Shown here: positions 34,107 to 42,600 of the stretch, piece by piece
Position numbering within the stretch: the first letter of the stretch is position 1
How the letters are laid out: each line of letters starts with the position of its first letter
Source of the DNA: Saprospiraceae bacterium
GTDB lineage: Bacteria > Bacteroidota > Bacteroidia > Chitinophagales > Saprospiraceae
Assembly: GCA_022841505.1 (NCBI GenBank)
Contig: JALHRK010000010.1
Span: 1-45,092, forward strand
Direction: 5' to 3'
DNA: 45,092 bases
The notes under the pieces: model-generated
The model's database searches: none
What the model saw: the letters and a program-made list of their open reading frames with translations, nothing else
What the model was told of the DNA's origin: nothing
Made by a program: the position numbers and the translations under genes

Positions 34107-34958
34107 CTAAAACAACTCCACCTGCTTCATCACAGGTTCCGCCACCTCAACAGGCCGGGCCGGCGCCGTTGCCCGCCGCATCGGCATTCGCTTGATCACC
34201 CGCAAGTGGTGCGTATAGCGCCCCAGTTCTTCATTAAAAACGCCGAAGTGGTCGAAGTTGTCTATGCGCACACGGCCCGAAGCGTGGATGATTTGGCCGT
34301 CGGGTAATACGATGCCGGTGTGGTTGACGCGGTTGAATTTGTTTTCAAAAAATGCGAGGTCGCCGGGAAGGGCCTGTTCCACAAAATCAACGGTTTCGCC
34401 CAGCGCTAATTGGCGGTGTGCTTCGCGAGGAATATCAAAACCAGCCATGCGGAACACCATTTGGGTGAGGCCGGGCGCGTCAATGCCCATCGGCGAACGC
34501 CCGCCCCATAGATACGGCGCGTGCAGGTAGCGGCGCGCCAATTTCACCACAAATTCCGGCGTCGCTTCGATGTTGCCGGGAAAAACAGCCTGGCCGCTGA
34601 AGGTGTACGTGGTTTCGCACAATTCGAAGCGCATGCCGTCGAAATTCGGCAGGTGTGCGCCGAGGGTGATGGGCAGAAAGTGATCGCCCGCCATAGCTGG
34701 TTGGAACAATTCGAGACTGTAAGCAAAATGCGTTTGGTAGCGCTCGGATTCGGCAGGCGTCAGCGCTTTGAGCTGGTTGACGGCCATCCAGGCCACGAAG
34801 TTGTCGTTGCAGCAGCGCACTTTAACCCATTGACGGCCTTTTAGTTCCAGGATTTCCACCACCTCGCCAAACAACAATTGGGAGAGCATCTCGCTTCGGT
34901 TGGAAGGGGTGCTGCGCAGGGGCGCGATGCTGATTGGACAGATGCCGTAGTGGGCCAT
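34107..34958 (-). CDS. SH3-NlpC/P60 cell-wall hydrolase homologue lacking the catalytic cysteine
   Basis: 283 residues. N-terminal bacterial SH3-like domains (about 1-120: CPISIAPLRSTPSNRSEML, GEVVEILELKGRQWVKV) precede an NlpC/P60 domain (133-255). The active-site motif is normally GIDCSGF; here it reads GIDAPGL, so catalytic Cys is A161 and the next Ser is P162. H213 (VNHTGIVL) and H225 (IHASGRVRID) are kept. The codons GCG CCC are clear in the given sequence. Closest to the YkfC-type gamma-D-glutamyl-diamino-acid endopeptidases. No signal peptide. Either a pseudoenzyme that binds peptidoglycan fragments or a sequence/lineage-specific change. Confidence 0.88.
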   Translation of the reverse strand: MAHYGICPISIAPLRSTPSNRSEMLSQLLFGEVVEILELKGRQWVKVRCCNDNFVAWMAVNQLKALTPAESERYQTHFAYSLELFQPAMAGDHFLPITLGAHLPNFDGMRFELCETTYTFSGQAVFPGNIEATPEFVVKLARRYLHAPYLWGGRSPMGIDAPGLTQMVFRMAGFDIPREAHRQLALGETVDFVEQALPGDLAFFENKFNRVNHTGIVLPDGQIIHASGRVRIDNFDHFGVFNEELGRYTHHLRVIKRMPMRRATAPARPVEVAEPVMKQVELF

Positions 34959-34986
34959 GGAAAGCTGCTGTTTTGCAATTCAATTC

Positions 34987-34994
34987 CAAAAATA
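34987..34994 (-). promoter_or_regulatory. -7 promoter box for the NlpC/P60-like gene
   Basis: On the minus strand TATTTTTG matches TAnnTTTG, about 29 bp upstream of the ATG at 34958. A live promoter argues against simple gene decay. Confidence 0.55.
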
Positions 34995-35020
34995 ATATTT
35001 CTTTCGGAATGAGAGGAATT

Positions 35021-35137
35021 TACCACATAGTTCACATAGTTGTTTCACATACGAGATCACATAGGCGCTCGACTCCAACTTTCATTAAACGCTATGTGCC
35101 CTATGTGAAAACCTCTACTGTGCCCTATGTGGTAAAA
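35021..35137. repeat. CACATAG-unit inverted repeat, copy 2
   Basis: Left arm TACCACATAGTTCACATAG; right arm GTGAAAACCTCTACTGTGCC then CTATGTGGTAAAAA. The outer arms match copy 1 at 10761-10863 nearly base for base, while the centre (ATACGAGATCACATAGGCGC and onward) is longer. A half-unit CCTATGCACCTATGCAGTA follows. It lies 70 bp before the -7 box of the PorP/SprF gene. Confidence 0.75.
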
Positions 35138-35206
35138 AACCTATGCACCTATGCAGTAAAAATCAGTTTTCAGGAGGCTTGCAACCTGAAAACTCTTAAT
35201 AAAACC

Positions 35207-35214
35207 TACTTTTG
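35207..35214 (+). promoter_or_regulatory. -7 promoter box for the PorP/SprF gene
   Basis: TACTTTTG followed by C matches TAnnTTTG and is identical, with its preceding CC, to the box of the MORN lipoprotein gene at 10918. It leaves a leader of about 75 bases before the ATG at 35294. Confidence 0.5.
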
Positions 35215-35293
35215 CACCGATAACCGTTTTTTTGTCGTTTCAGGTAATTGAACCTATGCACTTCGTGGTGCGAAGCACAAATACAAATCAAAT

Positions 35294-36352
35294 ATGCACT
35301 TCAAAAAGTACGCCCTCTGTTTAGTTTTCGCCTGCACGGGCGCCGCGCTTTACAGCCAGGATCAACACTTTACCCAATTTTACGCCTCGCCCACCACGCT
35401 GAATCCAGCGCTCACGGGCGCTTACACGGGCAAATACCGGCTTTCGTTCATTTACCGCGACCAATGGCGCAACGTATTGGACAACCCCTACGCTACGTTC
35501 TCCGCAGCCACCGATTTTCGGTTCCGCATCAAAAGTTACCGCTCGGTTTCCCGCGATGCCGTTGGGGCAGGCGTGTTGTTTTACAGCGACCGGGTGCCGG
35601 GCGTGGATTTTTCCACCAACCAGATTTACCTGTCGGGCGCCTACCACAAGGCGCTGAACAAAAATGACGACCACTTTTTGAGCCTTGGGGCCCAGTTCGG
35701 CATTTTGCAGCGGAATGTCAATTATGGCTCGCTCAGCTTCAACGACCAGTTCGACGGCACAGGGAGTTATACCGACCCGACCAACGAGGTGTTGCCGGAA
35801 AATAATTTTTCTTTTGCCGATTACAACGTCGGCCTCGCCTACGCCTACGCGCCGGAGCGCAAGGCCGGTATTTTTATAGGGGCTGCGATGTATCATATTT
35901 CAGAACCACAACTCAGCTTTTTCTACAACGACGAGGAGCCGGAACTCGGTGGCAACAACAAATTGCACCGGAAATATACCGCTTATGTAAGCGGCATTGT
36001 CCCGTTGGGCAATTCCGTTCAGTTTTCGCCAAGGGCGTTGGTGTATGCTCAGGGACCGCATTTCGCTGCCAATGCTGGCGCGAATTTCCGCTTTCTGGTC
36101 AGCGACATCAGCGGTACTGCGCTGCACCTTGGCGCCTGGGTTCGCCCCGTCAAAAACGAACAGGATAAAATCTTCATGGACGCCATTGTGGGCATGTTCG
36201 GGCTGGAATTCAACCGCTTTTTGATCGGCGTGAGCTACGATGCCAACCTGACCGACCTGAACCTGCTGAAACAAGGCCAGGGCGCGCTGGAAATTTCGGT
36301 GGCATACCTTGGGGAGTATGATGATGATTTGGTGCTGTGCCCGCAGTTTTAA
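35294..36352 (+). CDS. PorP/SprF-family type IX secretion outer-membrane protein
   Basis: 352 residues. A signal peptide (MHFKKYALCLVFACTGAALYSQ) is followed by QDQHFTQFYASPTTLNPALTGAYTGKYRLSF-type sequence, the defining start of PorP/SprF proteins; the rest is an alternating beta-barrel of about 14 strands ending DLVLCPQF. In Flavobacterium and Porphyromonas these proteins are required for secretion or attachment of some T9SS cargo and usually sit next to a cargo gene. Here it is single; the nearest cargo genes are the DUF4397 protein 5 kb upstream and the triple-repeat protein 3 kb downstream. A repeat follows the stop directly. Confidence 0.93.
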   Translation: MHFKKYALCLVFACTGAALYSQDQHFTQFYASPTTLNPALTGAYTGKYRLSFIYRDQWRNVLDNPYATFSAATDFRFRIKSYRSVSRDAVGAGVLFYSDRVPGVDFSTNQIYLSGAYHKALNKNDDHFLSLGAQFGILQRNVNYGSLSFNDQFDGTGSYTDPTNEVLPENNFSFADYNVGLAYAYAPERKAGIFIGAAMYHISEPQLSFFYNDEEPELGGNNKLHRKYTAYVSGIVPLGNSVQFSPRALVYAQGPHFAANAGANFRFLVSDISGTALHLGAWVRPVKNEQDKIFMDAIVGMFGLEFNRFLIGVSYDANLTDLNLLKQGQGALEISVAYLGEYDDDLVLCPQF

Positions 36353-36353
36353 C

Positions 36354-36430
36354 CGCTCGCGCGGTGGCGCGGTAGCTGAGCGAAGTCGAAGCCCCGCCTC
36401 GCGTGCTTTATTTGAGGAGCTCTGCCCTGC
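36354..36430 (-). repeat. GGGCAGAGCCC-family repeat, copy E
   Basis: On the minus strand GGGCAGAGCTCCTCAAATAA then AGCACGCGAGGCGGGGC, CTTCGACTTCGCTCAGCTAC and CGCGCCACCGCGCGAGCGG. It shares the CGGTAGCTGAG block with copy A and the CGACTTCGCTCA word with the second MITE-like element. One minus-strand frame reads RAELLK then TAA. It begins within 2 bp of the PorP/SprF stop. Confidence 0.65.
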
Positions 36431-36442
36431 TTTAAACTCGTT

Positions 36443-36467
36443 GGTCTGCCAACTAAAGTTGGCGACC
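36443..36467 (+). terminator. Hairpin downstream of the PorP/SprF gene
   Basis: GGTCTGCCAACT pairs with AGTTGGCGACC around AA, followed a few bases on by a run of A rather than T. It may terminate plus-strand transcription or be another intergenic palindrome. Confidence 0.45.
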
Positions 36468-36471
36468 ACAT

Positions 36472-36509
36472 AAAAAAACGGACTGCACTTTATCCAAAGT
36501 ACAGTCCGT
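36472..36509 (-). terminator. Rho-independent terminator of the TonB receptor gene
   Basis: On the minus strand ACGGACTGTACTTTGGATAA continues into AGTGCAGTCCGT and then TTTTTTTA. A strong stem with a T-run, about 45 bp after the receptor stop. Confidence 0.8.
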
Positions 36510-36554
36510 ATACCACTTAAATTGAAATGAATTGCGCTGATTTTCTTTTTTACT

Positions 36555-39476
36555 CTACCGAATAAAATACGCCACATTAAACCCAAGCAGCGTACCCGCC
36601 TGAAAAGAATCGGCGATGTACGTAACGCCTTTGTATTCCTGTGTGCGCTCGAACCTCGGGTTCAGGATATTTTTTGCCGTAAAGGCCACCGAATAATTTT
36701 TGCCAAAGCGCTTCGAAATTTTGAAATCCAACTGCGGCGCTGGCTCTTCGTACACGTCCGGCGTGGCGCGCAGGGCGATGTTGTAAAGTTTGCGGCCTGA
36801 AACGTTGAACGCGATGGAGCTTTCCCAACCTTTTTCGAAATCCAAATACGTTAGAATCGCGTTCGCAATGAACGGCGCCTGACCCTGGAAAGGGCGCGTA
36901 GTGGTCGTATACGTCGTATCCACATTGCGCGAGTTTTCGATCTCGTCCTGTGGAATCGGGTAGCTTGATTGGATGATGGCAAAGTTGGTGCTGAAGTAAA
37001 AATTCTCCAGTGCCGGGCTGATGGCATTCAATTGCTTGCGGAATTCCACTTCCACGCCGTACACTTCCGCGTCTTTTACGTTGATGAACTTCAACTCCGG
37101 AATCGTTGCCTGCGGCACAAAAGCGCGCACAATGGCGTTGTCAAATTGCTTGTAGAATGCGCTGATGGCCAGCAATTCACCCGAACGCGGATACAGCTCA
37201 TAGCGCAAATCGAAGTTCTGGATCAGCGTGCGCTGCAAATCTGGGTTACCGAGGCTGAAAAAACCGTTTTTGGTGTCAAACTGCTCAAACGGCGCCAACT
37301 CGCGCAAGTTCGGGCGCGCCAGGGTTTGAGTGGCCGCCAGGCGCACGTTGGCTTTTTCCGACAAGGCGTAAATCAAACTCGCAGAATACGGGTAATCCGT
37401 CAGGTCAATTTTGCCTTCCGGTACATTCACGTCGCGGCTGATTACGCTCATGTCCGTGGTTTCCATGCGCAGACCGCCCACAAATTTCAGGCGGGGCGTC
37501 AGGTTGTACACGGCCATCAGGTAAGCAGCGATGATGGTTTGATCGCCGGTGTAGAAGTTGCGGTTATTGATCTGGTTGATGTAGTGCCAGCCGGTGGTAT
37601 AGCGCTGTACGCTGCCGTCGGTATTGAACACAGTATCAATGATGCCGAAGTTGTTGTCATTGAAGAAATCTTCAAATTTGCCGCCAAAAGAAGTGAACGC
37701 CCGGTCAGAAGGAATGCCGTTGTTGTTCATTTGATAGCGGTATTCCTCGAATTCCCGCTGTGTGCTGCTGTAAAGCCCTCCCAGCTTGATTTGATTAGAA
37801 CTTCCTTGTTTGCCTCGGGTCAGAAACGGGATGGTGATGTCAATTTTCCCCTGAAGCTGGTCATCCTGCAAATCGCGGAAGAAGTGGTACGGGAAAGCAA
37901 TTTCTGAGTTGTTGATGTAGTACTGAGGAACGCCTTCTTCGTCAGGCGCCACTGTGTATGCGAAATAGCGCAAATCCGGCTCTTTCTGGAACGATTTGCC
38001 CGAAGTGCCCTGCCATTCGATTTCTATGTTGTTAAGCGCCGGAAAGACGTGACGGCCACTTAACTGGTACGTTGTGAACTGGCGCTGGGTGAAGCTGATG
38101 GCATTGGTATTGAAACTTGCCGTAGCATCCGATACCTGACCGAGGTAGCGGCCGGTTTGCGAAAGCGACACGATATCTGCGTCGTTGTTGAAAATTACAT
38201 TCGCATTGATGATGTTGTTGTTCGACAATTTGTAGCTCAGGTTAAACAGCGCGCCAAGGTGTGGGTTTTCCACGCTGCGCGTTTCTGTTAAATCCTGATA
38301 GTCAAACAACTGCGTAGAATTGTTATTGATGTAAGTCGCAACAGTCGCGTTTTCGTAATGGTTGAAATTGCGCGAATAGTTGATGCCCAGCGTGAAGCCG
38401 AGGTCTTTGCCGAACACTTTGTAGCGGTCGCCGATGGAAAAGTTGAGGCCGTGGTTGAGCGGCGAAGTTTTTGTCGTAGGCACAAATTCGTGGCTCAGGG
38501 CGCGCGAAGATTCGTGGAAAATATTGCGCACGGCCAATGAATCTGGCCTTCTTGCCGTCAAATAAGTACTCGAAGAAAGGCGGTTCCGAACTGCTTCATC
38601 CAGGAGGAAATCTGGTTGGTCGCGACTTCCATCGTCTAATCCCAGCCAGTCGGTTTCACCCGCCTGCTGAGTGAGGAAATTGTCATTCATGGAAGCCTGC
38701 GTGTTGTAAGCGCCAGCCAGTTCAAAGTGCAGAGTGAATTTATCTGGGAGCGACTTCGTGGTCACATTGACCAAACCGCCGGAAAAATTAGCCGGCAGGT
38801 CGGGTGTGAAGGTTTTTGTCGTCACGATATTTTCAATCATCTGCGAAGGAATCAGGTCCAAACTGGAGCTGTTGCGGTACGGGTCTGTGCTGGGCATCGT
38901 CACCCCGTTCAGTTGGGACAACGAATAGCGGTCGCCGAGGCCACGCATGACGATAAATTTGCCGTCTTCTACCACCGCGCCGGTCATCTGTTTCATGGCG
39001 TCGGCGGCATTGGAGCTGCCCGTGCGGCTGATTTGCTGCGAAGAAATCCCGTCCTGGATAGAAAAGGATTTTTTCTGTAAAGCAATCAGCGAGGCATCGG
39101 TATTTTTAACCGCAGTTGCCTGCACCACCACTTCAGTCAGACCAACCGATTCGCTTTCCAGCGGCACATCAAGGGTCGTTACCTCGCCGGCTTTTACGAC
39201 GACGCCTTTGATCACCTGCTTGGTGTAGGAAATGTAGCTGATTGCAATATCGAAGGTACCAGGGTCTGCTTCAAACGAATAGTTGCCATCAAAGTCGGTG
39301 ATGGTACCAATGGTATTGTCGTTCACGCCTTCGATGTACACCGACGCCCCAATCAGGGTTTCGCCGCTTACTTTGTCAATTACCTTACCGGAAATAACGC
39401 CTTTTTGTGCCAACGCGGGGAGCGCGCACAGGGCGGTCATTAAAGTCGCAATGAATAAAAAGGAAAGCTTGCTCAT
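36555..39476 (-). CDS. TonB-dependent outer-membrane receptor with carboxypeptidase-like N-domain
   Basis: 973 residues from ATG 39476 (MSKLSFLFIATLMTALCALP, signal peptide); an eight-residue longer start at 39500 is less likely. After the signal comes a CarboxypepD_reg-like domain (GVISGKVIDKVSGETLIGAS, GNYSFEADPGTFDIAISYISY). The plug follows (GISSQQISRTGSSNAADAM, GAVVEDGKFIVMRGLGDRYS, SQMIENIVTTKTFTPDLPANFSGG), then a 22-strand type barrel ending GTLLGFNVAYFIR. It lacks an STN domain, so not a sigma-factor signalling receptor. It imports a large nutrient using TonB energy. The large surface protein upstream (39647-44023), same strand, is a probable partner, as in SusC/SusD-like pairs, though it is not SusD-like. 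Confidence 0.93.
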   Translation of the reverse strand: MSKLSFLFIATLMTALCALPALAQKGVISGKVIDKVSGETLIGASVYIEGVNDNTIGTITDFDGNYSFEADPGTFDIAISYISYTKQVIKGVVVKAGEVTTLDVPLESESVGLTEVVVQATAVKNTDASLIALQKKSFSIQDGISSQQISRTGSSNAADAMKQMTGAVVEDGKFIVMRGLGDRYSLSQLNGVTMPSTDPYRNSSSLDLIPSQMIENIVTTKTFTPDLPANFSGGLVNVTTKSLPDKFTLHFELAGAYNTQASMNDNFLTQQAGETDWLGLDDGSRDQPDFLLDEAVRNRLSSSTYLTARRPDSLAVRNIFHESSRALSHEFVPTTKTSPLNHGLNFSIGDRYKVFGKDLGFTLGINYSRNFNHYENATVATYINNNSTQLFDYQDLTETRSVENPHLGALFNLSYKLSNNNIINANVIFNNDADIVSLSQTGRYLGQVSDATASFNTNAISFTQRQFTTYQLSGRHVFPALNNIEIEWQGTSGKSFQKEPDLRYFAYTVAPDEEGVPQYYINNSEIAFPYHFFRDLQDDQLQGKIDITIPFLTRGKQGSSNQIKLGGLYSSTQREFEEYRYQMNNNGIPSDRAFTSFGGKFEDFFNDNNFGIIDTVFNTDGSVQRYTTGWHYINQINNRNFYTGDQTIIAAYLMAVYNLTPRLKFVGGLRMETTDMSVISRDVNVPEGKIDLTDYPYSASLIYALSEKANVRLAATQTLARPNLRELAPFEQFDTKNGFFSLGNPDLQRTLIQNFDLRYELYPRSGELLAISAFYKQFDNAIVRAFVPQATIPELKFINVKDAEVYGVEVEFRKQLNAISPALENFYFSTNFAIIQSSYPIPQDEIENSRNVDTTYTTTTRPFQGQAPFIANAILTYLDFEKGWESSIAFNVSGRKLYNIALRATPDVYEEPAPQLDFKISKRFGKNYSVAFTAKNILNPRFERTQEYKGVTYIADSFQAGTLLGFNVAYFIR

Positions 39477-39506
39477 CTTGTTTTTAATGTTGATTATCAA
39501 TGCAAA

Positions 39507-39545
39507 AAGCTAAAGCAGTGGTTTGCATGCCAACTGCTTTAGCTT
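39507..39545 (-). terminator. Hairpin between the triple-repeat protein and the TonB receptor
   Basis: AAGCTAAAGCAGT (39507-39519) pairs perfectly with 39533-39545. It lies downstream of the surface protein gene and about 30 bp before the receptor ATG. On the minus strand it is followed by TTTTTGCAT, so it could terminate or attenuate transcription between the two genes, allowing more of the first product than of the receptor. Confidence 0.6.
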
Positions 39546-39551
39546 GTAATA

Positions 39552-39639
39552 AGATATTAGATGTTAGATATTAGATGTTAGACACTGTTCGATCGGAAAA
39601 CGAATCTATCTAAAATCTAATGTCTAAAATCTAATATCT
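39552..39639. repeat. Inverted repeat of TTAGATATTAGATG words
   Basis: Two direct AGATATTAGATGTTAG units on the left are mirrored by TCTAAAATCTAATGTC and AAATCTAATATCT on the right. It lies directly after the stop of the triple-repeat protein. The design, a short word repeated inside each arm, is the same as at 15618, 20719 and 22827. Confidence 0.6.
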
Positions 39640-39646
39640 CAAAGAA

Positions 39647-42600
39647 TTAGTCTACGATCAGTTTTTTCGTCACAAACTTACCGCCCTGAGTCGTAAACTT
39701 GATTACGTACATCCCGGCTGGCAGTGCTGCAATTTCCACGCGGGTCAGTTCGTCTGCGACCGAATTCAGGGTGCGCAGAAGCTGGCCAGAGAGGTCGAAA
39801 ATTTCGATATTAACTGGTTCGTTGAATTTAGATACTACCGTGAAGGCGCTGGAAGCCGGGTTCGGGAAGATGTTGAACACTTCGTTCAGTGTCACATCTA
39901 CTTGTTCCGTGCTGTTCACTAAGCCAATGTGCTGGTTCGTCCACAGCGTTGTCCAGCCTCTCAGCCAAAAAGCATCATCGCTTTCCGCGAAAGCGCCTTT
40001 GTAATTCACCGAAGTGAAGAACGGATCGCCTGCCGGATAGGTCGCCAATTGGGTATTGTAAGCAGCGCCCGTTGACAACACCCTCGGGTCAAGCATGTTG
40101 TCCTGCTGGCGGCTGATGCGCAGGATTTGCGGATCGGCGATGGCGTTGTTGTTCGTGTTCAGGTGGTTGATAAGTACAGATCCAGTTGGATCGTCCTGGG
40201 TAGGTTGGCCCGAAGTTACGCGGATGATCCCCGTACCCGTTGCATCAATCGTGGTGTTCGTACCGCATTCCCAGAACAGGTTGTTCAGGATTTTCAGGTC
40301 ACCGCTCACCAATTTCTGATGCGCGTCATTGGTGCCTGTGTTTTTGTCCTGTACTTCCAGTGCTTTGTTCTTTTGCGAAGCAACAATGCAATTCGCTACT
40401 GTACCAGCCGTGCCAGCGCGGAACAACCAGCCTAATGGGTTGGAAGCCGCAGCGCCCGGGCCGGAGCCGATATGCGTCCAGTTGTAAACCGTTGGGTTGG
40501 AAGAAGGCGTCAGGTCATCCGGCGTAGAGCCATCCAATTCGCCACCAAGGTCAGCAACATCTTCGCGCTGGATCGAGAACCAAAACTGGCCTTTACCCGT
40601 GTATACTTCGTCCCAGTCATAGCTGTCGTCTTCGGCGAAAGCCACCACTGCATATTTCAGGTTGGGCGCACCACCGAAAAATTCGATGCCGTCGTCAGAG
40701 TTGGCGTATACTTCGATGTATTCGAGCGTCGTACCGCTACCAACCGCAGCAAGGGACAAACCGTTCAATTCACTACTAGAAACAATCTGGCGGCCACCGT
40801 GGCGGATGGTGACGTACTTCAGCACACCAGAGTTGTCTGTGTTATCCGTGCCACCATAATTACCGCGTGGTTCTGTTGTCGGAATCCCTTCAAGGTTTGC
40901 CGTTGGGTTGCCGTTTTTCTGCGTAATGCCTTTGCCAAGCAGGGCCAAACCGCCCCAGAGGGAAACATCCGTTGGGCCAAGGTCAAATGCATCTTCTACA
41001 TCATCCGCTTCAGCTGTAAAGATAATCGGCTGATCTACGGTGCCTTCTGCGAAAATTTTACCACCGCGGGCAACAACTAAAGCGGAAGGATTGCCAACAT
41101 CGGCGCGCTCCGTGAATTTCACTACGGTGCCTGCTTCAATAGTCAGGGTAGCACAGTCTTCTACGAAAAGTACGCCGTCAACAACGTAAGTTTTGTCGTT
41201 GGTCCAAACGATGTTTTGGCAAGGCTCCACATCGGCATCCGTTACAAACTCGATCTGACCGCCCTGCGTCAGGTCTTTCAGGTGATTGTTGCGGGCAAGC
41301 GCCGTCCAACCCTGAATCCAAAGGTCAGAAGCGAATGGGCTGAATGCGCCTTTATAAGAAACTTGTGTAAAGAAATCATTTGCAGGTACTGCTGCCAGCG
41401 CCGTATTTACTGCTGCACCGCTGCCGCTTGGGCGCGGGTCGAGGTTGTTGTCCTGAATACGGCTGATGCTCTGGATGCCTGGGTTATCAAGCAGGTTAGC
41501 GTTCATTACCAGATTGTTGGTAATCGTTACACCAGACATATCATCCTGGGTAGGCTGGCCGGAAGTAACCCGAATAATGCCGGTAGCAGGAACTGCGTCA
41601 AGGGTCGTATTGCCGCCTGCTTCCCAGAACAGGTTGTTCAGGATTTTTAGCTCACCGTTGAGCATTTTCTGATGGGAATCGTTCGTACCGGTGTTTTTAT
41701 CCTGAATTTCTATGGCTTTGCCTTTTTGAGCGACCACCATGGAGTTGGCTACTGTACCGGCAGTACCGGCTCGGAACAACCAGCCCAATGGGTTGGAAGC
41801 TGCGGCGCCAGGACCTGCACCAATGTGCGTCCAGTTGTAAACCGTTGGGTTGGAAGAAGGTGACAAGTCATCCGGCGTGGAACCATCCAATTCACCGCCA
41901 AGGTCAGCGACATCAGCGCGCTGAATCGAGAACCAGAACTGGCCCTGTCCTGTGTAAACTTCATCCCAGTCGTAGCTATCATCTTCGGCGAATGCCACTA
42001 CTGCATATTTCAGGTTGGGTGCGCCACCGAAAAATTCGATGCCGTCGTCAGAGTTTGCGTATATTTCAATGTATTCCAAAGTGGTGCCACTACCTACCGC
42101 AGCGAGGGATAAGCCGTTCAATTCGTTACCAGAAACAATTTGGCGTCCACCGTGGCGGATAGATACATACTTCAAAACGCCAGAGTTGTCCGTATTGTCA
42201 TCACCACCGTAGTTACCGCGTACTTCTGTCGTTGGAATGCCTTCCAGGTTGGCGTTTGCGTTGCCGTTTTTCTGCGTGATGCCATTACCCAGAATGGCCA
42301 GACCTCCCCACAAAGAAACGTCAGTTGGTCCCAAGTCGAGGGGATCGCTTACATCATCTGCTTCGGCAGTGAAAATGATCGGCTCTTCAGCCGTACCTTC
42401 TGCGAAAATTTTGCCGCCACGGGCGATAATGAGAGCAGAAGGGTTGCCCACTTCGGCAAGCTCGGTGAATTTCACCACAGTACCTGCTTCGATGGTCAAC
42501 GTTGCGCAGTCTTCGACAAAAACAAGGCCGTTAAGCAAATAGGTTTTATCTTTTGTCCAAACCACGTTTTCACAAGGCTGGATGCTGCTGTCGTCAATGT

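Noticed and set aside
36969-37907. Plus-strand frame inside the TonB receptor gene
   Set aside because: Antisense shadow; the receptor reading is continuous and well supported.
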